A DNA stretch of 64,000 bases from NCBI GenBank assembly GCA_030066085.1, contig JASJCI010000006.1, positions 1-64,000 of the forward strand, given 5' to 3'. Within the stretch, counting starts at the first letter, position 1; each line of letters opens with the position of its first letter. The notes under the pieces were generated by a model. It did not search any database. It saw nothing but the letters and a program-made list of their open reading frames with translations, and was not told where the DNA came from. The position numbers and the translations under genes are program-made. Origin of the DNA: Gammaproteobacteria bacterium. GTDB taxonomy: Bacteria; Pseudomonadota; Gammaproteobacteria; GCA-001735895. Below, piece after piece: positions 1 to 8,813 of this stretch.

Positions 1-358
<358 letters not shown>

Positions 359-374
359 TCAGCACTCTGCTGCA

Positions 375-410
375 AATAACCCGCCGGGATTCTCCCGGCG
401 GGTTATTTTT
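375..410 (+). terminator. Rho-independent terminator after hppA
   Basis: A perfect 15-bp stem (375-389 with 393-407) closes a TTC loop and runs into a T-rich tail. It begins 17 bases after the hppA stop codon. It separates hppA transcription from pfp. Confidence 0.93.
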
Positions 411-499
411 CCCCGATCTTCCCGGCAACAGCCGGTTCCCGCGTTATCCCTGCACGCTATTGTGCGCTGTGGCGATCCGAGCTTTTGATTCTCGTACCG

Positions 500-630
500 G
501 CGCGGTCGTGAGGGGCCGGGCGGGAAACGCTCCGTCCGCGGCTGCGCCGCGGACGGCACATCCCTGTGGCGCTCTCCGCCGGGCCCTCCGTGGCCCGGCG
601 AGGTTCCCGCCCAGCCCCTCACGACCGCGC
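500..630. repeat. 131-bp nested inverted-repeat (cloverleaf-like) element
   Basis: Two 27-bp arms (500-526 and 604-630) are reverse complements with one mismatch. Between them lie two perfect hairpins: an 11-bp stem (532-542 with 546-556, loop TGC) and a 9-bp stem (577-585 with 592-600). The whole could fold as a three-way junction in DNA or RNA. It fills most of the gene-free stretch 411-825 between hppA and pfp. No credible ORF was found there. It could be a REP/MITE-type element or a structured RNA, and no second copy was noticed in this window. Confidence 0.75.
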
Positions 631-825
631 TCCGATCATCCGCCAAAACCTGTTGTCGTCCTAGCACAACGGGGGCCGTACCCTCCCGCAATAAATTTCT
701 CGTCATTTGTATGTTGGGTCCTACCGATGAACTGTACTCGCCGAAGATGCTAACCCGGCGCTGTTTTTTGGAACCGATTGCGGTATTCTGCGCGGCCAGT
801 GGAAACCGGTAAAACGAGCTCAGCC

Positions 826-2082
826 ATGACTAAAAAGAACGCCTTTTACGCCCAGTCCGGCGGCGTGACCTCGGTGATCAACGCCAGCGCCTGCGGCGTG
901 ATCGAGACCTGCCGCCAGCACGCCGATCGCATCGGCACCGTTTACGCCGGGCGTAACGGCATCATCGGCGCGTTGACCGAGGATCTGATCGACACCTCGC
1001 GCGAGAGCGATGCCGACATCGCCGCACTCAGGAAAACGCCGTCCGGCGCTTTCGGTTCCTGTCGCTTCAAGCTCAAGAGCCTGGACGAAAACCGGCGCGA
1101 ATACGAGCGCCTGATCGAGGTATTCCAGGCCCACGATATCGGTTACTTTTTTTACAACGGCGGCGGTGATTCGGCCGACACCTGCTACAAGGTCTCGCAA
1201 TTGTCGGAAACCATGGGTTTCCCGGTACAGGCGATCCATGTCCCGAAAACCGTCGACAACGACCTGCCGATCACCGATAACTGCCCCGGTTTCGGTTCGG
1301 TGGCGAAATACATCGCCGTGTCCGCGCTGGAGGCCTCCTTCGACGTCGCCTCGATGGCGAAGACCTCGACCAAGGTTTTCATCCTCGAAGTCATGGGGCG
1401 GCACGCCGGCTGGATTGCGGCCGCGGGCGGCCTGATCGCCGATTACGACGTTCCGGTCGTGCTGCTGTTACCCGAGGTCGATTTTGATCACGATCGGTTC
1501 ATCGCGTCGGTGAAACACAAGGTCGAAACCCACGGTTACTGCACGGTCGTCGTTTCCGAGGGAGCCCACCACCCGGACGGGCGCTTCCTCGCCGAACAGG
1601 GTACCCGCGACGCTTTCGGCCACGCCCAGCTCGGCGGCGCGGCGCCGGTCGTCGCGGGTATGGTCAAGGATGCGCTGGGCTACAAGTTTCACTGGGCGGT
1701 AGCGGACTACCTGCAGCGCGCCGCGCGCCACATTGCTTCCGCGACTGACGTCGAGCAGGCTTACGCACTCGGTCGGGCCGGGGTCGAAATGGCGCTCGAC
1801 GGGAAAAACGCCATCATGCCGACGATCGATCGCGTCTCCAGCGATCCCTACGAATGGCGCATCGGCAGCGCGGACCTGGCCGACGTGGCCAACGTCGAGA
1901 AAGCCATGCCGCTGGATTTCATCAGCGAGGACGGCTTCGGCATCACCGACGCCTGCCGCGATTACCTCTACCCGCTGATCCAGGGGGAAGCCTACCCCGA
2001 TTACGACCAACGCGGCATGCCGCGCTACGTCGTGCTCAAAAACGAACCGGTTGCGAAAAAGCTCGGGCCGTTCGAAATCTAG
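826..2082 (+). CDS. pfp: Pyrophosphate-dependent 6-phosphofructokinase
   Basis: The 418-residue protein phosphorylates fructose 6-phosphate reversibly, using PPi instead of ATP, in the cytoplasm. The ATG at 826 was chosen because the N-terminus MTKKNAFYAQSGG then begins at the first beta strand of the fold; the in-frame TTG at 778 would add an unlikely tail. PFK motifs are clear: NGGGDSADT near the nucleotide/PPi site, PKTVDNDL with the Lys typical of PPi enzymes, and EVMGRHAGW in the substrate site. Nearby hppA and ppa make PPi turnover the theme. In methylotrophic gammaproteobacteria pfp is known to be linked to an H+-PPase gene. Whether the in vivo direction is glycolytic or gluconeogenic cannot be read from sequence. 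Confidence 0.92.
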   Translation: MTKKNAFYAQSGGVTSVINASACGVIETCRQHADRIGTVYAGRNGIIGALTEDLIDTSRESDADIAALRKTPSGAFGSCRFKLKSLDENRREYERLIEVFQAHDIGYFFYNGGGDSADTCYKVSQLSETMGFPVQAIHVPKTVDNDLPITDNCPGFGSVAKYIAVSALEASFDVASMAKTSTKVFILEVMGRHAGWIAAAGGLIADYDVPVVLLLPEVDFDHDRFIASVKHKVETHGYCTVVVSEGAHHPDGRFLAEQGTRDAFGHAQLGGAAPVVAGMVKDALGYKFHWAVADYLQRAARHIASATDVEQAYALGRAGVEMALDGKNAIMPTIDRVSSDPYEWRIGSADLADVANVEKAMPLDFISEDGFGITDACRDYLYPLIQGEAYPDYDQRGMPRYVVLKNEPVAKKLGPFEI

Positions 2083-2146
2083 CGCCCGAACCCTAATAGA
2101 AAGAATTGAAATCGCCCGGGAATCGGCGATGGTCCGTTTTGTCCGC

Positions 2147-2152
2147 TATAAT
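2147..2152 (+). promoter_or_regulatory. Candidate -10 element of the ppa promoter
   Basis: A perfect TATAAT lies 31 bases before the ppa start codon. This would give a leader of roughly 25 nt. No good -35 hexamer is visible 17 bp upstream, so this is a moderate call. Confidence 0.5.
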
Positions 2153-2182
2153 GGCCCGCCTTGACACTATTCGGACAGCATC

Positions 2183-2722
2183 ATGATCCTCGACCGGGTA
2201 AACAGCGGCTTCAGCATTCCCAACGACGTCAACGTCATCATCGAGATTCCGGCGCACAGCGACCCGATCAAGTACGAGATCGACAAGGACACGGGTGCCA
2301 TGTTCGTCGACCGCTTCATGGGCACATCGATGCACTACCCCTGTAATTACGGCTACATCCCGCAAACCCTGGCGGAAGACGACGACCCGGTCGACGTCAT
2401 GGTCGTAACCCCGATCCCGGTCATCACCGGTGCGGTGATTCGCGTGCGGCCGCTCGGTGTACTCAACATGACCGACGACTCGGGCAAGGATGCGAAGATC
2501 ATCGCGGTGCCGATCGACAAACTGTCGGGTACCTACTCCACCATGCATACCGCGCGCGACCTGCCAAAGCCGCTGCTCGATTCGATCGCGCACTTCTTCG
2601 ATCACTACAAGGATCTCGAACCCGGCAAATGGGTCACGATCGAAGGCTGGGGTGATGTCGAAGACGCCAAGCGCGAAATCCTCGCCAGCGTCGAACGCTA
2701 CAAGGCCGCAAACCCGGACTAG
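2183..2722 (+). CDS. ppa: Inorganic pyrophosphatase (soluble, family I)
   Basis: This 179-residue cytoplasmic enzyme hydrolyses PPi to two phosphates and drives biosynthetic reactions. The length matches bacterial family I PPases of about 175 residues. The metal-binding signature is present as [10 protein letters not shown], and [14 protein letters not shown] and [12 protein letters not shown] fit the active-site strands. The tail [20 protein letters not shown] is also typical. The gene is 100 bp downstream of pfp with a possible promoter of its own. A soluble PPase next to a PPi-using kinase is metabolically notable because both draw on one pool. Confidence 0.96.
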   Translation: MILDRVNSGFSIPNDVNVIIEIPAHSDPIKYEIDKDTGAMFVDRFMGTSMHYPCNYGYIPQTLAEDDDPVDVMVVTPIPVITGAVIRVRPLGVLNMTDDSGKDAKIIAVPIDKLSGTYSTMHTARDLPKPLLDSIAHFFDHYKDLEPGKWVTIEGWGDVEDAKREILASVERYKAANPD

Positions 2723-2929
2723 CAACCGATCCGGATGGAGTTCTCGCCGGGCCGCCATGATTGTCTCCTGTCATCCCGCGGCTTGGAGGCCTTCCGGGTC
2801 GAGGCCGCTGGCGACATGCTTTTTTCGTGGCAGGCAACAGGCTTCGAATCCTGCGCGGATCGGGCCAGGTAGCCGAAGAAACATCCCCGGGGGCTTGCCG
2901 CCTTGCAAGGATTACCTCTTGCCGGGGGA

Positions 2930-3610
2930 TCAGGACTCGGCGCGGGTACTCATGAGCAGCGCACGCTCGTCGGCGCCGATTTCGGTAGCCGAACGCAGCG
3001 TTTGATAATCGACGTGGCAGATACAGTTGCGCCCGGACTGCTTGGCCTCGTAGAGAAACTTGTCGACCGAGTCGACGAACTCGTCGATATCCTGGGCGCT
3101 GGTTTTCATGTACACGCTCGCCCCCATGCTAACCGTCATCCGCAGTTCGCCGGCATCGGTTTGCGCGGGCGTGTCCTGGATTTCGAGCCGGATGCGATCC
3201 GCCACCTTGACCGCCAGGTTCAGGTGCGTCTCGGGGAAAACGAGCGCAAATTCCTCGCCGCCGTAGCGACAGACGATATCGGTGGTCCTGACTTCGCCGC
3301 GCAGGATCTCCGCCAGGTGGCACAGCGCCTGGTTACCGATTTCATGCCCGTGCGTATCGTTGACCTGCTTGAAGTGGTCGATGTCGAGCAGCACGAGGCT
3401 GGTCGGGATACCGCTGCGCTTGGAGCGATCCATCTCCGCCTGCAGCACGTTCTTGAAATGGCGAAAATTGTACAGCCCCGTCAGGGCATCGGTGGACACG
3501 AGCTCGGACAACTCTTCGACCTTCTGACGCAACGCCAGGACTTCGTCGTGCCAGGGACAGATCTCCTCGCACGCGGGGCAGTTCCGGTTGTCCTCGTCGG
3601 GATCAATCAT
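2930..3610 (-). CDS. Diguanylate cyclase (GGDEF) with an N-terminal Cys/His motif
   Basis: This 226-residue soluble protein should make cyclic di-GMP from two GTP. The catalytic motif is GGEEF (117-121). An RTTD inhibitory site (108-111) lies five residues upstream, predicting product feedback inhibition. The DxLTGLYNFRHF start of the GGDEF fold is at about 41-52. The first 30 residues contain C11, C14, C18 and H21, a compact set that could bind zinc or another metal, followed by a short coiled coil. The start ATG overlaps the end of the upstream HxlR gene by 8 bases, so the two are co-transcribed. Sensory input through the Cys/His motif is inference. Confidence 0.92.
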   Translation of the reverse strand: MIDPDEDNRNCPACEEICPWHDEVLALRQKVEELSELVSTDALTGLYNFRHFKNVLQAEMDRSKRSGIPTSLVLLDIDHFKQVNDTHGHEIGNQALCHLAEILRGEVRTTDIVCRYGGEEFALVFPETHLNLAVKVADRIRLEIQDTPAQTDAGELRMTVSMGASVYMKTSAQDIDEFVDSVDKFLYEAKQSGRNCICHVDYQTLRSATEIGADERALLMSTRAES

Positions 3611-4100
3611 GCCGATTCAGTTCCTCGAGACGACGGCGTGCTTCAGGCACCGCCCCGGGACCCGCGCGCACGGCAATATCCCGCGGCCGCAGCGGTTCGC
3701 CGCGCGCGGAAACAACCCGCACCCGTGCGATCGGTTCGCCATGTTCCCGGTCCTCGAAAATCACGGGTTCGTTACCCTCGCCAAAAACCCACTTGTCACC
3801 CCACTGCGTGAGCGCCACCAGCAAGGTCATCATATCCTTGCCCTTGTCGGTCAAAATATACTCGTGCCGCTTGGCACCTTCCTTGACCGGTACGCGGTCC
3901 AGGATCTGGTTGGCACAGAGCTTCTTCAGACGCGCGGTCAGAATGTTGCGCGCGATGCCCAGGTGTCCCTGGAACTCCTCGAAACGCCGCGTGCCGAGAA
4001 AAGCCTCGCGGATGATCAGGATCGACCAGCCTTCGCCGATGATGTCGAGCACGTGCCCGACGGAGCGTTTCAGCGGATCAAATTTCTCCGGTTTCAACAT
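3603..4100 (-). CDS. HxlR-family winged-helix transcriptional regulator
   Basis: The protein has 165 residues. The HxlR core is clear: CDILGxxW-like VLDIIGEGWSILIIREAFLG, then RRFEEFQGHLGIARNILTARLKKL as the recognition region, and RHEYILTDKGKDM as the wing. The usual early Cys is replaced by Val-Leu-Asp (VGHVLDII), so a classic thiol switch is not obvious. The ATG at 4100 was preferred to an in-frame TTG at 4127 because MLKPEKFDPLKRS matches family N-termini. It is translationally coupled to the downstream diguanylate cyclase, which may be its target or its partner in a signalling operon. Confidence 0.88.
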   Translation of the reverse strand: MLKPEKFDPLKRSVGHVLDIIGEGWSILIIREAFLGTRRFEEFQGHLGIARNILTARLKKLCANQILDRVPVKEGAKRHEYILTDKGKDMMTLLVALTQWGDKWVFGEGNEPVIFEDREHGEPIARVRVVSARGEPLRPRDIAVRAGPGAVPEARRRLEELNRHD

Positions 4101-4225
4101 AGTATGGATGTCTGGGTAATCGACCAATCGGCGACATTATTAAAGTTATAGTAGGAATTTCAGGTCGCGCCGGCCCGGTGTAAAGAGTTGTAGTTGAAAA
4201 CTTTTAACCGATTCCCGGGATCGCG

Positions 4226-4669
4226 TCAACAGCCGGCATCCGACTCGAAGGCACCTCCGCTGCCATGCTCGTGGCACGGCAGGTCATCGTCGATCCGGTA
4301 GTAGCAGCCGGCCTCGCTGACAAAAATGTGGCCAACGGTCTCGAGTTCACCACTGTCGTCGAGACTGCCCGCCGACACCGAGATTTTACCGCGGCCATCA
4401 CCGGCATCCCAGAACAGGCTGGCCCCGCAACGCCGACAGAAACCGCGCCGCGTATCGGGCGAAACGTCGTGATACCAGGACAGGGTCGAATCGGCGAGCA
4501 TTTCGAGATGCTCGCGCCGCAGCGCGGTGTAGGCGGCATAATGACCGTGCGTACGCCGGCAATTCTCACAGTGACAACAAACGACATGGCGCCGTGGTCC
4601 GGTGATGCGGTAGCGAACCCCGCCGCAAAGACAGCCGCCTTCCAGCGGACGCGGCTTTTCAGCGCTCAT
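4226..4669 (-). CDS. GFA/CENP-V-fold zinc protein
   Basis: This 147-residue protein belongs to the family named after glutathione-dependent formaldehyde-activating enzyme. The zinc ligands are recognisable: GGCLCGGVRY near residue 12, CCHCENCRR near 31, and FCRRCGASLFW near 80. Most members have no proven substrate, so formaldehyde activation should not be assumed. The start ATG overlaps the end of the upstream HAD gene by 11 bases. Confidence 0.88.
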   Translation of the reverse strand: MSAEKPRPLEGGCLCGGVRYRITGPRRHVVCCHCENCRRTHGHYAAYTALRREHLEMLADSTLSWYHDVSPDTRRGFCRRCGASLFWDAGDGRGKISVSAGSLDDSGELETVGHIFVSEAGCYYRIDDDLPCHEHGSGGAFESDAGC

Positions 4670-5333
4670 GATCGCGCGCCTCCACCGGCATGATTTCGTC
4701 GAACCCGTGAATCGCGTCGAAATGACTGATTTCACGCCGCGGACGCTGCGAATCAGGCTGGTAGATCGCAAGCAAATAGCGAACCCCGTATTCGCGCGCC
4801 GATTCCAGCGCGTTCAGGTTGTCATCGATCAACAGGGTCCTGTCGGCGTCGAAGGGGTGGCGTTTGTGCACCTCGTGCCAGCATTGCGGATCCTCCTTGG
4901 GCAGCGAGAACTCGTGCACGGTGATCAGTCGATCGAACTTGTCGGCGATACGGGTCCGGTCCATTTTCAGCGCCAGGCTGTCGTGGTGAGCGTTGGTGAC
5001 CATGACGACGTCCTTGCGCGCGCCGCGCAGGGCGTCGAGAAAATCGATGCAGTAGGGTCGCACCGCGACCTTGTGGCTGACCTCGTGCTTGAGTTCGACG
5101 ACGTCGATCTCGAGCACCTCGCTCCAGTAGTCGGTCGAATACCAGTTGAGGCTGCCCTCGATGCGGCGAGTCTGGGTAATGATATGATCCCGCGCCAGGA
5201 CCGCATCCACGCCCTTGATCTCGGCATAACGCAGCGGCAGGTACTCCTGCCAGAAATAATTGTCGAAGTGCAGATCGAGCAGGGTGCCGTCCATGTCGAG
5301 TAGCACCGTATCGATATCCCGCCAGTCGATCAT
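4659..5333 (-). CDS. yrfG: HAD-superfamily nucleotidase, YrfG-like (GMP/IMP 5'-nucleotidase type)
   Basis: The 224-residue protein carries HAD motif I LLDMDGTLLD (nucleophile D13, acid D15), motif II around VMVTNAHH, and the metal site LLIDDN. The opening MIDWRDIDTVLLDMDGTLLDL and the following FDNYFWQEYLP resemble E. coli YrfG, which hydrolyses purine mononucleotides. The upstream frame stays open to 5555 but runs through low-quality Arg-rich sequence antisense to the next gene, so the ATG at 5333 is used. It lies 17 bases after the PP2C gene and is probably in its operon. Confidence 0.85.
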   Translation of the reverse strand: MIDWRDIDTVLLDMDGTLLDLHFDNYFWQEYLPLRYAEIKGVDAVLARDHIITQTRRIEGSLNWYSTDYWSEVLEIDVVELKHEVSHKVAVRPYCIDFLDALRGARKDVVMVTNAHHDSLALKMDRTRIADKFDRLITVHEFSLPKEDPQCWHEVHKRHPFDADRTLLIDDNLNALESAREYGVRYLLAIYQPDSQRPRREISHFDAIHGFDEIMPVEARDHER

Positions 5334-5350
5334 GGCGCCGCGGCCGGCCG

Positions 5351-7207
5351 TCAGAGATCGCGCGCGACGCGAATGCCGACGTTGTACTGTCCCTTGCCGT
5401 GCGCGAACTTGAAGCGACTTTCGGAACGAACCGAGTTTGCCGGGCCGCTGAAGGCGCCACCGCGCACCACGCGCACGTTGCAATCGCCGCCTTCCCACAC
5501 CGAGCCGTCGGTCGGGGCGTCGTTGTAGTTGCGGTGATAACAGTCGTGGACCCACTCGTAGACGTTACCGGCGGTATCGAACAGGCCGAAGGGATTGGGT
5601 TTGTAGGTACCGACCCGCGCCGGCTTGCTGGTGTTGAATTCGCTCTTGCAGTCGAACGAGCAGTGCGCATTGTTTTCGCCGGGCCGGGCGCCCCACCAGT
5701 AGGAAGTCGTGGTGCCCGCACGGGCGACGTATTCCCACTCGGCCTCGGAAAGCAGGCGGTAACGCATGCCGGTCTGCTGGCCGAGCCAGCGCGCGTAGGC
5801 CAGCGCGTCATTCCAGGAAACGTCGATCACCGGGTGGGTCTTGACGTCCCAGCCGTTGTTTTTCGGTTTGCTGCGGCCGGTGGCCTCGGCGAAGCGATAG
5901 TACTCGGCGAAGGTCACCTCGTAGACCGATACCATGAAGGACTGTACCGTGACTTCGTGGCGCGGTGCCTCGTCGGCCGAGATCAGGCCCGTGCTGCCCA
6001 TGCGGAAGGTACCGCCCGGCACCTGTATCATGGTGGGCCCGTAACCGCCCGCCTTGAGTCGATCGCGGAATACGTCGGCCTTGTCGACGAACGCGGGCTC
6101 CGGTTCCGGTTCGACCACCGGCTCGGGCACCGGTTCGGGTTCCGCTACCGGCTCGGGTTCGGGCGCGGGCTCGACCTCCGGCTCCTGCTGCAGTTCGGCC
6201 TCGATACTCTCCTGCGTGGATTCGACCAGCTCGTTGCCCTTGTCGATCGCCTGGTCGACCAGGCCCTGCTGCCAGGCGAAAAAGCCGCCGCCGCCGAGAA
6301 CGCCGAGTACGACAAGCCACACCAGCCACTTGTAGGAACGCGGTTCATCGTAATCGTCCGGCACATGCACATCGGCCACGCGCGACACCGGCTGCGGCGC
6401 CGGTATCACCGGGTCCGGCGCGGGCGCCGGTTCGGGCAGACCCTCGCGCTCCTTGATGTCGATGACGATCAGGGTGGTGTTGTCCTGGTTGATCTTGTTG
6501 GCGTCCTCGACCGCCTTGAGCAGGGCGTAAACGCATTCCTTGGCGGTCGACGACCAGGACGAGTACTGAATGATAGCGCCGGCACCGAGGGTATCGAGAC
6601 CATCGCTGGCGACGATGACGCGATCGCCGGGGCGCAGCTTGATCGGGGATTCGGAAACGTCGATGCTGCTGATCTCTTCACCGGTCATCGCGCTCATCAG
6701 CATGTTGCGCGACATGCCGGCCTGCTCGTCGATCTCCATGCCCTGCTCTTTCATCATGTCGAGATAGGCACCGTAGGAGTGGTCGGCGTTCTGCTTGATC
6801 AGCTCGCGCTCTCGGATCAGGTAGAGATGGCTGTCACCGACGCTGACCCAGTAGAGATTGTTGTCCTCGATGTAGGCCGTCACCATCGTGCAGCCCATGC
6901 CCCGCAGGGCCGGCGTTTCCTTGACCGACGCGCGGATCTGGTCGTTGGAACGGTTGAGCGCCTCGGTCAGGACCTCGGCAACCTCGGTGGTCGGGAACTT
7001 GGCCTGGAAGGTCTTGTTGAAAGTCGCGACAACCATGTTGCTGGCGACATTGCCGGCGGCGTGTCCACCCATGCCGTCGGCCATGATGATCAACGAGCAC
7101 AGGTCACCGTCGTCGGATTCGCCGAGCTGGTTGACCATGTAAGCGTCTTCCTGATAGTCACGCGCACCATCAATCTGATCGCTTGCAATGTCGAATTCGA
7201 CCTTCAT
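5351..7207 (-). CDS. PP2C Ser/Thr phosphatase - transmembrane - FGE-sulfatase-fold fusion
   Basis: The 618-residue protein has three parts. Residues 1-255 form a PP2C phosphatase with DGMGGH (44-49), WVSVGDSHLYLI, ASDGLDT and a closing DNTTLIVID; these supply the metal-binding aspartates. A single membrane helix follows near 294-312, then a Pro/Glu repeat spacer of about 40 residues. Residues about 395-618 have the formylglycine-generating-enzyme fold, with PGGTFRMGST, VSWNDALAYARWLG, RLLSEAEWEY, FGLFDTAGNVYEWVHD and VRVVRGGAF. The two active-site cysteines of true FGEs are absent after RGGAF, so this is probably a periplasmic sensing or binding domain. The topology suggests an outside signal controlling protein dephosphorylation inside. 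No partner kinase is adjacent. Confidence 0.9.
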   Translation of the reverse strand: MKVEFDIASDQIDGARDYQEDAYMVNQLGESDDGDLCSLIIMADGMGGHAAGNVASNMVVATFNKTFQAKFPTTEVAEVLTEALNRSNDQIRASVKETPALRGMGCTMVTAYIEDNNLYWVSVGDSHLYLIRERELIKQNADHSYGAYLDMMKEQGMEIDEQAGMSRNMLMSAMTGEEISSIDVSESPIKLRPGDRVIVASDGLDTLGAGAIIQYSSWSSTAKECVYALLKAVEDANKINQDNTTLIVIDIKEREGLPEPAPAPDPVIPAPQPVSRVADVHVPDDYDEPRSYKWLVWLVVLGVLGGGGFFAWQQGLVDQAIDKGNELVESTQESIEAELQQEPEVEPAPEPEPVAEPEPVPEPVVEPEPEPAFVDKADVFRDRLKAGGYGPTMIQVPGGTFRMGSTGLISADEAPRHEVTVQSFMVSVYEVTFAEYYRFAEATGRSKPKNNGWDVKTHPVIDVSWNDALAYARWLGQQTGMRYRLLSEAEWEYVARAGTTTSYWWGARPGENNAHCSFDCKSEFNTSKPARVGTYKPNPFGLFDTAGNVYEWVHDCYHRNYNDAPTDGSVWEGGDCNVRVVRGGAFSGPANSVRSESRFKFAHGKGQYNVGIRVARDL

Positions 7208-7316
7208 CGTAGTGAGATTTGTTTTTGTTTGCTAATCGCGCACTAGGGACTATAGCAGTATAGTTAAATTTGATTCTGATTTATTGCGCCTAAGCCCATA
7301 AAAATACTATAAAAAT

Positions 7317-7757
7317 CTAAAATGAGAAATGGGTAGGCAAATTGACCCTGCAAAAAGGTTGGTAATTGGTTTGCCGCAGCAGATGCAGCGGCAGGTAGAG
7401 GTCGTCATCGACATCGTGCCACTGCCGCCATTGCCAGCTATCGTCGGGCTGCCCCTGCCGATTCGACAGCCTGGCCGCGTCGCGACATTCTGCTTCGAAA
7501 TACAGCGATATGGACTGTTCGTCGGGACCCAGCAGGTTGCTCGTGACGGCAACGAAAACCGGGGCCACGATCTCGAGGCCTGTTTCCTCGAGCACCTCGC
7601 GACGCGCGGCATCGGGCGGCGACTCACCGGGCTCGATCCAGCCGCCGGGCAACTGCCAGACCCTGCGACCGTCGTCGAGCTCGCGCCTGCCAAACAGCAC
7701 GAGCTCGCGCCAGGTCACGACCACTGCGACCCCGCAGGCGACCCTGCCGCCAGCCAT
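7317..7757 (-). CDS. Nudix hydrolase
   Basis: The 146-residue protein contains a complete Nudix box, GGWIEPGE followed by seven residues and REVLEETGL, so it should hydrolyse a nucleoside diphosphate linked to another group. The substrate is unknown. The ATG at 7757 is preferred because GGGGGT lies 6-7 bases upstream; a longer frame upstream would run through the arsS promoter. It is divergent from arsS across a 90-bp gap. Confidence 0.88.
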   Translation of the reverse strand: MAGGRVACGVAVVVTWRELVLFGRRELDDGRRVWQLPGGWIEPGESPPDAARREVLEETGLEIVAPVFVAVTSNLLGPDEQSISLYFEAECRDAARLSNRQGQPDDSWQWRQWHDVDDDLYLPLHLLRQTNYQPFCRVNLPTHFSF

Positions 7758-7847
7758 GAATACCCCCAATCCCGGGACGGGTTTTATTTCGGAAACCAAA
7801 TGGTATATTGCCGGTCTATCTAGGACCATAGTTCGGACGCTGATTTC

Positions 7848-8813
7848 ATGAGAGACACCTGGCCGCTGCTGAAGCAGACCGACTTCCCCTCGCTTGCACG
7901 CCGCGAACTCGAGATACTGCAGGTAAACCTCGGCTACCTGTGCAACCAGTCCTGCCTGCACTGCCACGTCGCGGCCGGACCCAAACGCAAGGAACTGATG
8001 GACGAGGAAAACATCGGCCACATCCTCGAGATCCTCGAAATGTCGTCGGTGCATACACTGGACCTGACCGGCGGCGCCCCGGAAATGAATCCCATGTTCC
8101 GCCGCCTGGTCAGCGAGGCACGGGCGCTCGATGTGCGCATCATCGATCGCTGCAACCTGACCATACTGCTGGAACCCGGCTACGAGGACCTCGCCGAATT
8201 CCTCGCCGGCCACGGGGTACAGATCGTCGCTTCGCTGCCCTGCTACCTCGAGGACAACGTCGACAGCCAGCGCGGCAAGGGCGTGTACCAGAAGAGCATC
8301 GACGGACTGCGCCTGCTCAACGAACTGGGTTACGGTGGCGATGACGAGTCGCTGTCCCTGACCCTGGTTTACAACCCGGTCGGACCCTACCTGCCGCCGC
8401 CGCAACAGGACCTGGAGCAGGACTACAAGCAGTTCCTGTCCGAACAGTTCGGTATTCGCTTCAACCAGCTGTTTACGATTACCAACATGCCGATCGCGCG
8501 TTTCGGCAGTACGCTGATCTCGAAAGGCGAATTCGAGACCTACATGAACCTGTTGAAGAGCTCGTTCAGCGCGGCCAACCTCGACGGCCTGATGTGTCTC
8601 AACCAGCTCAGCATCGACTGGCAGGGTTACGTCTACGACTGTGATTTCAACCAGATGTTGAACATGAACGTGCGCGATCCCGACAATCGCGAGAAACTGC
8701 ATCTGCGCGACATACTCGAAGCGCGTCTCGACAATATCCCGATCAGCGTCGCCGACCACTGTTACGGCTGTACCGCGGGCCAGGGCAGCAGCTGTGGCGG
8801 AGCCCTCGGCTGA
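7848..8813 (+). CDS. arsS: ArsS-type radical SAM/Cys-rich protein (arsenosugar biosynthesis)
   Basis: The 321-residue protein has the radical SAM cluster motif CNQSCLHC (C32, C36, C39), LTGGAPEMNP for SAM binding, and the family's Cys-rich tail with C305, C308 and C316 in HCYGCTAGQGSSCGG. ArsS enzymes add the 5'-deoxyadenosyl group to methylated arsenic to begin arsenosugar synthesis. The two following glycosyltransferases are the families usually linked to ArsS. No arsM methyltransferase is present in the window, so it would have to be elsewhere. The 3' end overlaps the next gene by 20 bases. Confidence 0.9.
   Translation: MRDTWPLLKQTDFPSLARRELEILQVNLGYLCNQSCLHCHVAAGPKRKELMDEENIGHILEILEMSSVHTLDLTGGAPEMNPMFRRLVSEARALDVRIIDRCNLTILLEPGYEDLAEFLAGHGVQIVASLPCYLEDNVDSQRGKGVYQKSIDGLRLLNELGYGGDDESLSLTLVYNPVGPYLPPPQQDLEQDYKQFLSEQFGIRFNQLFTITNMPIARFGSTLISKGEFETYMNLLKSSFSAANLDGLMCLNQLSIDWQGYVYDCDFNQMLNMNVRDPDNREKLHLRDILEARLDNIPISVADHCYGCTAGQGSSCGGALG

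Noticed and set aside
5978-6100. FGE-like domain read as a sulfatase-maturing enzyme
   Set aside because: The catalytic cysteine pair is absent after RGGAF (5450-5480 region) and no sulfatase gene is present.
5399-7246. Long open frame (615 codons) on the plus strand opposite the PP2C-FGE gene
   Set aside because: Its product is Arg/His/Val-rich with no domain, and the minus strand shows complete PP2C and FGE motifs. It is an effect of high GC.
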